Shown in pieces: positions 1 through 4,588 of a stretch of DNA of 6,260 bases; position 1 is the stretch's first letter, and every line of letters starts with the position of its first letter. This DNA comes from Fidelibacterota bacterium. GTDB taxonomy: Bacteria; Fidelibacterota; Marinisomatia; Marinisomatales; TCS55. Position numbers and translations under genes: made by a program. Location: the NCBI GenBank assembly GCA_002715035.1, contig PAXB01000024.1, positions 3,047 to 9,306 of the forward strand, in the 5' to 3' direction. Below the pieces are notes generated by a model. The model had not been told where the DNA came from, did not search any database, and worked only from the letters and a program-made list of their open reading frames with translations.

Positions 1-41
1 CTTTTATTTGGGAGGTTTCCCCGTGATTGGTAAAATGGCAT
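1..41 (-). CDS. hmgA: Homogentisate 1,2-dioxygenase, N-terminal fragment cut by the window edge
   Basis: Reading leftward from an ATG at 41-39, 13 codons plus two bases of the next stay open to the window edge and give MPFYQSRGNLPNK, followed by an AG- codon that can be Arg or Ser. From family knowledge, many bacterial homogentisate 1,2-dioxygenases (Bacteroidetes and actinobacterial types) begin M-P-[FY]-Y-x-x-x-G-x-[IVL]-P-x-K-R-H, and the fragment fits every fixed position that can be read. A good ribosome binding site (AAGGA, six-base spacer) precedes the ATG. Context supports the call strongly: this enzyme opens the ring of homogentisate made by the Hpd encoded upstream, and its product, after isomerisation, is the substrate of the Fah encoded just before it. 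The gap from the fah stop is 45 nt. With only 13 residues visible the identity rests on a short motif plus operon context, and no catalytic residue can be checked. Confidence 0.72.
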   Translation of the reverse strand, partial: MPFYQSRGNLPNK

Positions 42-46
42 TGTTA

Positions 47-62
47 ATCCTTAATTAAGGAT
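47..62. repeat. Perfect 16-bp palindrome over the hmgA ribosome binding site
   Basis: ATCCTTAATTAAGGAT is identical to its reverse complement, with its centre between 54 and 55. It shares its last base (62) with the larger palindrome at 62-91. In the minus-strand transcript the second arm contains the AAGGA ribosome binding site of the downstream gene. As RNA it could form a short, weak hairpin of about six pairs around a small loop. As DNA it could be a protein-binding dyad. Its function is unknown. Confidence 0.85.
48..52 (-). promoter_or_regulatory. Ribosome binding site for the presumed hmgA
   Basis: On the minus strand AAGGA lies six bases (TTAACA) before the ATG at 41-39, a near-ideal Shine-Dalgarno arrangement. 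It is the best such site in the window and the main reason for choosing this start. The site sits inside the right-hand half (in transcript order) of the palindrome at 47-62, so it could be masked by base pairing with its own left half. Confidence 0.7.
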
Positions 63-91
63 GTAGAGACACGGCATGCCGTGTCTCTACA
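62..91. repeat. Perfect 30-bp palindrome, REP/MITE-like, at the fah-hmgA junction
   Basis: The two 15-base arms TGTAGAGACACGGCA and TGCCGTGTCTCTACA are exact reverse complements with no spacer. The sequence resembles short GTAGAGAC...GTCTCTAC palindromes that I recall as dispersed repeats in several bacterial genomes, some associated with REP-type (RAYT) transposases; that likeness is from memory and not tested. It is more GC-rich than its surroundings. It holds the last sense codon (GTG, 90-92, partly) and the stop codon (TAG, 87-89 on the minus strand) of fah. In RNA it would form a stem of roughly 13 pairs with a CAUG loop. On the minus strand no T-run follows, so it is not a classical terminator for the operon. 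On the plus strand a T-rich stretch (95-103) follows and could make it work in that direction. Only one copy is seen in the window. Confidence 0.9.
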
Positions 92-1052
92 CGATTTTAT
101 TTTCTAAAATACCCAGTCGTTCCACCGCTAATGTAACCACATCTCCTTTTTGAATCCAACCACCGGTATTTTCGGGGCGGAGTTCTAAAATGCAGCCCGT
201 TCCCACCGTTCCGGAACCGATATATTCCCCGGGAACCAGTATTGTATTCATGCTGGCACGCTCAATCATTTCTCCAAAAGAATGATAAAGGTCGTTGGTA
301 TTCCCATCTGAAATTTTCTTGCCGTTTATGTGGCAGGTCATACCTAAGTGGAGTTTTCCGTCCTCGCCCCAGGCATCTTCCAACTCATCGGGTGTCACCA
401 TATAAGGTCCAAAGCTGGAAGCAAAATCTTTTCCTTTTGCCGGTCCGAGACTCATGGGCATTTCTTCCCGCTGAAGGTTGCGGGAAGACCAGTCATTCAA
501 AATAGTATAACCGGCAATCACCTTATCCGCATCTTCAGCTTTAATGTCGGATCCACCGTTGCCGATGATGACGGCAAATTCCAATTCGAAATCAAGTTCA
601 GTTGTTTTGGCCGGATAAGGTATCTCAGCACCATGACCATAACCGCAATTGGGATTGGAAAAATAGAAAATGGCTATTTTAAACCAATCAGGATTCATAT
701 CCAATCCACGGAGTTTACGGGCGGCGCGGACGTGTTGTTCAAAGGCATAAAAATCCCGGAAAGCGGGTGGATCAGGAATGGGAGGTAAAATGAATAAATT
801 CGCTTCAGCCTGGGACAAGGCATCGAGATCCCCATTGGAAACTGCATTTTCCAGCTTCTTCAAAAGTGAAAAGTTTTTATCCCAGTCTGCAAGTGCTTCT
901 TTCAATGAACCTGGGATTGAAAGGAATACATCATTCCCCAGGTTTTCATTGGCCCATGCCGCTGCGCGCGTGACATCTACAATTTGTTTTTCAACTTTGA
1001 ATCCGAATCTCGGATTTGAATTATTCTGTTCTGCGTATGTTACAAATTTCAT
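87..1052 (-). CDS. fahA: Fumarylacetoacetase (fumarylacetoacetate hydrolase family)
   Basis: This 321-residue protein is predicted to cleave fumarylacetoacetate to fumarate and acetoacetate in the cytoplasm, the last step of tyrosine/homogentisate breakdown. The N-terminal part (about 1-95) is the small variable domain; the FAH catalytic fold follows. Visible family motifs are DFYAFEQH (100-107), with Asp100 a likely metal ligand and His107 the likely catalytic base; ELDFELEFAVIIG (152-164), with Glu156 and Glu158 as likely metal ligands; NDWSSRNLQ (186-194), with Asp187 as fourth ligand; GPAKGKDFASSFGP (203-216), with conserved lysines; and GSGTVGTGC near 279-287. No key residue is missing. 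The family also includes isomerases and hydrolases of other acylpyruvates, but the hpd neighbour makes true Fah the best call. The ATG start lies 24 nt after the hpd stop with only a weak purine-rich site (AGAAGAA). The TAG stop falls inside the 30-bp palindrome, so the final residues may be altered by that insertion. Confidence 0.93.
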   Translation of the reverse strand: MKFVTYAEQNNSNPRFGFKVEKQIVDVTRAAAWANENLGNDVFLSIPGSLKEALADWDKNFSLLKKLENAVSNGDLDALSQAEANLFILPPIPDPPAFRDFYAFEQHVRAARKLRGLDMNPDWFKIAIFYFSNPNCGYGHGAEIPYPAKTTELDFELEFAVIIGNGGSDIKAEDADKVIAGYTILNDWSSRNLQREEMPMSLGPAKGKDFASSFGPYMVTPDELEDAWGEDGKLHLGMTCHINGKKISDGNTNDLYHSFGEMIERASMNTILVPGEYIGSGTVGTGCILELRPENTGGWIQKGDVVTLAVERLGILENKIV

Positions 1053-1076
1053 ATTTAATTTCTTCTATTTGATGGA

Positions 1077-2171
1077 TTAAAGGTTGCCGCGAAGTTCCTG
1101 TTCCCGTTCGATGGATTCAAACAACGCCCGAAAATTTCCTTTACCGAAGCTGTTGGATCCCTTGCGCTGGATGATTTCATAAAACAAGGTGGGCCGATCC
1201 TGGATTGGTTTGGTAAAAATCTGAAGCATATATCCATTTTCGTCCGAATCCACGAGGATTCCCAGTTCAGACAGTATATTAATATCTTCCTCAAATTCTC
1301 CTACCCTTGCAATGAGTGTATCATAATAGGACTGAGGAGTGGGTAAAAATTCAACGCCATTTGATTTTAGTTTTTTAACTGTTTTGATAATATCCCGTGA
1401 CGACATGGCAATATGCTGAATCCCTGCTCCCTCATAAAATTCCACAAATTCCTGGATCTGGGATTTTTTTAAACCATCTGCGGGTTCATTAATGGGCATT
1501 TTAATTTTTTCATTTTCATTGGCCATTACAATGGAACGGAGTGAAGTATAATCAGTGGAAACATCTTTATCATCCACGGACCAGAATCGATGCCAGCCAA
1601 AAATCTTTTCATAAAAATCACAAACGGGCTGCATGGCGCCATCGGGCTGGTTGCCCACCACATGATCAATATGGACGATGCCAACAGGATCCGCAACCAT
1701 ATCTACATCCATGACTTGATAACCGGGCAAAAAGACACCCTTATAATTATTGCGCTCCACAAAGGTATGGGTAGTGTCGCCATAAGTTTTAATGGTGGCT
1801 ACAATCGCTTCCCCTTTTTCATCTTCGATTAACTTCGGTTCACTGACACTTTCAGCCCCCCGTTCAGTGGTCTCCTTCCATGCATTTTCTGCATGATCCA
1901 CTGCAAATGAAACATCCTTTACACCGTCGCCATGTTTGTCGATATGATGGCCCATTTCTGTGCCGGGAACCAAGGGAGAACTGAGTACGAAGCGTACCTG
2001 GTTTTGTTTCATGACATAACTGACCTTTTCACGACTGCCTGTTTCAAGGCCCTGATAAGCAATGGGCTGGAACCCAAGACAACTGCGGTAATAATGTGCT
2101 GCCTGTTTTGCGTTACTCACATAGAGTTCACAATGGTCAAATGCATTAATTTTATAACTGTTCATCATCAC
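1077..2171 (-). CDS. hpd: 4-hydroxyphenylpyruvate dioxygenase
   Basis: This non-haem Fe(II) enzyme converts 4-hydroxyphenylpyruvate and O2 to homogentisate and CO2, in the cytoplasm. Its 364 residues match the usual length. It has two vicinal-oxygen-chelate modules: an N-terminal one (about 9-150, beginning FDHCELYVSNAKQAAHYY) and the catalytic C-terminal one (about 163-345). The three iron ligands are all recognisable: His170 in HIDHVVGN, His253 in GIQHIA and Glu332 in LFYEIIQR. Other family signatures are NEP (228-230), LQIFTKP (316-322) and the C-terminal FGKGNFRALFESIE segment (342-355), which shapes the active site lid; the residue before it is Ser341 where Gly is more usual. The longest frame starts at GTG 2171, but two in-frame ATGs follow at 2168 and 2165. 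GAGG at 2174-2171 is spaced five bases from the ATG at 2165, so that start (362 residues) is preferred. It lies directly after the aminotransferase stop, suggesting coupled translation. Hydroxymandelate synthase is a relative but does not fit the neighbours. Confidence 0.96.
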   Translation of the reverse strand: MMMNSYKINAFDHCELYVSNAKQAAHYYRSCLGFQPIAYQGLETGSREKVSYVMKQNQVRFVLSSPLVPGTEMGHHIDKHGDGVKDVSFAVDHAENAWKETTERGAESVSEPKLIEDEKGEAIVATIKTYGDTTHTFVERNNYKGVFLPGYQVMDVDMVADPVGIVHIDHVVGNQPDGAMQPVCDFYEKIFGWHRFWSVDDKDVSTDYTSLRSIVMANENEKIKMPINEPADGLKKSQIQEFVEFYEGAGIQHIAMSSRDIIKTVKKLKSNGVEFLPTPQSYYDTLIARVGEFEEDINILSELGILVDSDENGYMLQIFTKPIQDRPTLFYEIIQRKGSNSFGKGNFRALFESIEREQELRGNL

Positions 2172-2174
2172 CTC
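2171..2174 (-). promoter_or_regulatory. Ribosome binding site overlapping the aminotransferase stop, deciding the hpd start
   Basis: The minus-strand junction reads TGAGGTGATGATGAAC. The TGA is the stop of the aminotransferase gene, and its GA forms part of GAGG, an anti-16S match that is five bases from the ATG at 2165-2163. The longest frame's GTG (2171-2169) overlaps this site and the first ATG (2168) is only two bases away, so the second ATG is the likeliest start. Confidence 0.65.
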
Positions 2175-3264
2175 AGTTTGATAAGATGGATTTTAAAGCA
2201 TCAATAAATCGCCCATTTTCATCAGCGGTTCCAATGGATATCCGGATGCAGTTGGGCCAGCCGAAAGCCTTCAAATTTCTTACAATGACACCTTTTTTTA
2301 ATAGGGATTGGGTAATATCTAATGCCTGCGTATTCGTTTCCCAGATAGACGTGATAAAATTAGCCACGGATGGCACTGTTTCAATTCCCAGAGAAGTCAA
2401 TTCTTTTTGTAAAAATGTGTATCCAGTCTCGTTAATGGTCAATGTTTTTTCCAGAAATGCGGAATCATCCATGGCTGCGGATCCGGCGGTGTGGGCGATA
2501 AGTGAGGGGGAAAAGGGTTCTTTCACCTTCATTAAATTTCGGATAAGTTCATCATGAGCGAAGCCGTACCCGATTCGTAAGCCCGCCAAGCCATAGGCTT
2601 TAGAAAAGGTACGCAGTGTAATGATATTGTCGTAGCGATAAGTCATGGAGTCGGGATAGTCATCTCGAGACTGGGCAAATTCGTAATAAGCTTCATCCAA
2701 TATAATAAGCACGCGCTCAGGGATGTGGACATAAAATTCTTCAAATTCTTTCCGTGTGATGTAGGTTCCCATGGGGTTGTCGGGATTGGCGATATATATA
2801 ATTTTGGTATAATCCGTGACTTTTTCCGCCATGGCTTCTAAATCATAACGATAATTTTTCATGGGAACCCAATGGACTTTTCTACCCGATGCATTTGCTA
2901 ATACGCGGAATCCGATAAATGAATTGGCCGTGGAGACAATTTCATCATCACTAAGCAAAAAAGTACGCATAATGGTGGACATAATCCCTTCACTGCCGCC
3001 CCCCAGAATCACATTATCCATATTTATATTGTAGCGTCTGGCGAGTTTTGTCCGCAATTCATATCCGGAAACATCAGGGTAGCGATGAAGGCCTGATAAA
3101 GTTTTAGCCATGGCTTCAATAGCTTTGGGTGATGGTCCGAGAGAATTTTCGTTAGACGCCATTTTATCCACATGATCCAGACCCAATTCACGCTGGACTT
3201 CTTTAATGGTTTTGCCGGGCACGTAATTTGCTAAATTTTGAATGTAGGATGGAACGAGGGGCAT
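2173..3264 (-). CDS. HisC-family PLP aminotransferase, probably acting on tyrosine/aromatic amino acids
   Basis: This 363-residue fold-type I aminotransferase looks like histidinol-phosphate aminotransferase (HisC). Family motifs appear in order: SNENSLGPSP (37-46, where HisC usually has NENPLG), LGGGSEGI (87-94, cofactor phosphate contact), NPDNPMGT (160-167, with Asn163 near the pyridine ring), DEAYYEF (190-196), TFSKAYGLAGLRIGY (219-233), with Lys222 as the Schiff-base lysine and Arg230 binding the phosphate, and IRISIGT (340-346), with Arg341 likely binding the substrate carboxylate. The fold alone would be annotated hisC. Its place between an Lrp-type regulator and hpd, with no other his gene in view, suggests it supplies 4-hydroxyphenylpyruvate by transaminating tyrosine (2-oxoglutarate as acceptor). 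HisC relatives are known to accept aromatic substrates. The start ATG overlaps the lrp stop (TAATG), with no clear ribosome binding site of its own, so re-initiation is likely. A role in histidine synthesis, or in both, cannot be excluded. Confidence 0.88.
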   Translation of the reverse strand: MPLVPSYIQNLANYVPGKTIKEVQRELGLDHVDKMASNENSLGPSPKAIEAMAKTLSGLHRYPDVSGYELRTKLARRYNINMDNVILGGGSEGIMSTIMRTFLLSDDEIVSTANSFIGFRVLANASGRKVHWVPMKNYRYDLEAMAEKVTDYTKIIYIANPDNPMGTYITRKEFEEFYVHIPERVLIILDEAYYEFAQSRDDYPDSMTYRYDNIITLRTFSKAYGLAGLRIGYGFAHDELIRNLMKVKEPFSPSLIAHTAGSAAMDDSAFLEKTLTINETGYTFLQKELTSLGIETVPSVANFITSIWETNTQALDITQSLLKKGVIVRNLKAFGWPNCIRISIGTADENGRFIDALKSILSN

Positions 3265-3722
3265 TAAATAGGCAATCGCGTCTGGTTTTTAAACGTGGAA
3301 AGGACAACAGATGTTTTTAAATGCTGTACATTGGGCAGAGCCGAAAGGCCATGGAGGATTAATGTGTCATAATGGGGGATATCTTTTGTGGCGATTTTGA
3401 GAAGGAAATCACCTTCGCCGGTAATATGGTGGCATTCTAACACTTCATCGATACCGTAGATGGATTTAAAAAAATCTTCCACGGGCGTTTCGCCATGGCG
3501 GGTAAGCGTAACTTCCACAAATGTAAAGCAGGTAAAGCCAGCTAAGCCCGCATTCAATAAAGTGACATAGCTATCGATTAACCCACTGGATTCCAGTTTT
3601 TTTACCCGTTCTAATGTACTGGAAGCTGATAGATGCACCCGTTTTGCCAATTCAGCATTGGTAATCCGGGCATTGGATTGAAGTTCATTCAGGATGTCTT
3701 TGTCAGTATGGTCTAATTGCAT
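3264..3722 (-). CDS. Lrp/AsnC-family transcriptional regulator
   Basis: This 152-residue protein has the standard Lrp/AsnC layout and length. An N-terminal winged helix-turn-helix spans roughly residues 4-60: LDHTDKDILNELQSNARITNAELA, then a recognition helix near VHLSASSTLERVKKLESSGLI (29-49). A C-terminal RAM/ligand-sensing domain spans about 65-145, including the EVTLTRHGETPVEDFF and VLECHHITGEGDFLLKI stretches typical of the family. Such proteins form dimers to octamers, bind amino acids or related small molecules, and often control their own gene. As first gene of a tyrosine-catabolic operon it likely senses tyrosine, phenylalanine or a pathway intermediate; the ligand is inferred only. 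The ATG at 3722-3720 is the first residue of a well-conserved N-terminus. No strong ribosome binding site precedes it. An inverted repeat 4-25 bases upstream of the ATG is a candidate binding site for this protein. It overlaps the aminotransferase start by one base. Confidence 0.94.
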   Translation of the reverse strand: MQLDHTDKDILNELQSNARITNAELAKRVHLSASSTLERVKKLESSGLIDSYVTLLNAGLAGFTCFTFVEVTLTRHGETPVEDFFKSIYGIDEVLECHHITGEGDFLLKIATKDIPHYDTLILHGLSALPNVQHLKTSVVLSTFKNQTRLPI

Positions 3723-3726
3723 AAGA

Positions 3727-3748
3727 TTATTCGTATAACTACGATAAA
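3727..3748. promoter_or_regulatory. Inverted repeat just upstream of lrp, candidate autoregulatory operator
   Basis: TTATTCGTA and TACGATAAA flank a four-base centre (TAAC). The inner five bases of each arm (TCGTA/TACGA, 3731-3735 and 3740-3744) are perfectly complementary; over nine bases seven pair. Lrp/AsnC proteins typically bind short AT-flanked dyads of about 15 bp near their own promoter. It lies 4-25 bases before the lrp start codon, probably in the 5' untranslated region. A pairing of this size in AT-rich DNA could arise by chance. Confidence 0.4.
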
Positions 3749-3762
3749 TACAGAAGAAAATA

Positions 3763-3792
3763 TTGTAAATAATTATAATAACAAAATATAAT
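3763..3792 (+). promoter_or_regulatory. Candidate sigma70-like promoter for sfsA
   Basis: TTGTAA (3763-3768) and TATAAT (3787-3792) are separated by 18 bases. Transcription would start near 3799, giving a leader of roughly 70 bases before the TTG start of sfsA. It overlaps face to face with the minus-strand candidate, so RNA polymerase could not occupy both at once. The same caution about AT-rich sequence and host sigma type applies. Confidence 0.35.
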
Positions 3793-3799
3793 CCTGCAA
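3772..3799 (-). promoter_or_regulatory. Candidate sigma70-like promoter for the lrp-tyrosine operon
   Basis: On the minus strand TTGCAG (3799-3794) and TATAAT (3777-3772) are separated by 16 bases. Transcription would begin near 3765, leaving an untranslated leader of about 43 bases that includes the inverted repeat at 3727-3748. The -10 is a perfect match and the -35 is partial. The region is very AT-rich, so chance matches are likely. If the host uses a Bacteroidetes-type housekeeping sigma factor this consensus may not apply. Confidence 0.4.
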
Positions 3800-3867
3800 T
3801 CAGATAATGAATAAGAAGATTGTTTTTTATCCTCTAATTTCTACCTTATGAATTCCGGATATATTAT

Positions 3868-4575
3868 TTGAAAATAGAAGGGCCATTGGTTTCGGGAAAA
3901 TTCGTTGACCGACCGAATCGTTTCATCACTATGGTAGCGGTTGACGGTCAAATCGTTCGTTCCCATCTACCGGATCCGGGCCGATTGAAAGAATTGCTCA
4001 TTCCCGGCACTGAACTTCTTTTACGGCCAGCGCCAAAAGGCTCGGAGCGGAAAACAAAATTTTCCACTGTTATGGTTCGTCATGAAGGCCAATTGATATC
4101 TTTGGTTTCGGCATTACCAAATCGATTTGTATTGGAATCACTTCAGAATGGCAGTTTGCCCATGTTTAATGATTACCAATTAATCCGGCCGGAAATAACC
4201 CATGGGAACCATCGGTTTGATTTTTTGTTACAGGATAAAAATGAAATCCCATTCTATTTGGAAGTAAAATCAGTTACATTTGTCGAAGATGAGCTGGCGA
4301 AGTTCCCTGATGCAGTTACGGAGCGGGGTACTCGCCACGCCAATGCATTAGCCGATTTAGTACAAAAAGGTAAGGGTGCCGGAATTTTGTTTGTCTGTCA
4401 GCGTCCGGATGCCAATCGGTTTGAACCCATGTGGGATAGGGATCCAAAATTTTCCCAGGCACTTTATGATGCACAAAAGGCAGGGGTTCGCGTGTGGTGT
4501 ATTACCACAAATATTTCAGAAACTCAAATGACATATCAAATAGAAATACCAGTAAATTTAGTACCACCTGAATAA
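3868..4575 (+). CDS. sfsA: SfsA family protein (sugar fermentation stimulation protein homologue)
   Basis: This 235-residue protein matches the SfsA family in length and along its whole sequence. The N-terminal half (about 1-85) corresponds to the OB-like domain and contains the family motif HLPDPGRLKELL (33-44). The C-terminal half resembles PD-(D/E)XK nucleases: Glu109, Asp118 in RFDFLL, and Glu132-x-Lys134 in YLEVKSVT, followed by the family-defining FPDAVTERGTRH (146-157). Escherichia coli SfsA was found through effects on maltose gene expression and reported to bind DNA; the biochemical function of the family is not settled, and the nuclease-like residues are only suggestive. The start appears to be TTG at 3868: between the in-frame stop at 3835-3837 and here there is no ATG, and the protein aligns from this point. 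A weak GGA lies eight bases upstream. It is divergent from lrp and is followed 13 nt later by the lipoprotein gene, probably in one transcript. Confidence 0.93.
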   Translation: MKIEGPLVSGKFVDRPNRFITMVAVDGQIVRSHLPDPGRLKELLIPGTELLLRPAPKGSERKTKFSTVMVRHEGQLISLVSALPNRFVLESLQNGSLPMFNDYQLIRPEITHGNHRFDFLLQDKNEIPFYLEVKSVTFVEDELAKFPDAVTERGTRHANALADLVQKGKGAGILFVCQRPDANRFEPMWDRDPKFSQALYDAQKAGVRVWCITTNISETQMTYQIEIPVNLVPPE

Positions 4576-4588
4576 AATATTAATTGAT

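Noticed and set aside
2..58. Plus-strand frame reading FYLGGFPVIGKMALLILN to a stop at 56-58, as if the end of a hydrophobic protein.
   Set aside because: It is the complement of the presumed hmgA start and its ribosome binding site, which fit far better. No upstream sequence is available to support it.
62..103. The 30-bp palindrome as an intrinsic terminator of the tyrosine operon.
   Set aside because: On the minus strand the hairpin is followed by TCCTTAATTAAGG, not a T-run, and a gene with a good ribosome binding site follows. A T-rich tail exists only in the plus direction, for which no gene is visible.
242..1080. Three plus-strand open frames (242-505, 348-788, 778-1080) opposite fah.
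   Set aside because: They are antisense to a clearly conserved enzyme gene, have no recognisable motifs and low-quality composition; shadows of the real frame.
1055..1294. Minus-strand 79-codon frame inside the end of hpd.
   Set aside because: It overlaps the conserved C-terminal lid of Hpd in another frame and has no features of its own.
1590..2557. Plus-strand frames (1590-1832, 1932-2207, 2186-2557) opposite hpd and the aminotransferase gene.
   Set aside because: Antisense to well-conserved catalytic regions, without start signals or family likeness.
3723..3867. Bacteroidetes-type -7 box (TAnnTTTG) in the divergent intergenic region.
   Set aside because: Both TTTG occurrences checked (3785-3782 minus, 3867-3870 plus) lack TA at the required spacing; only near matches with three intervening bases exist.
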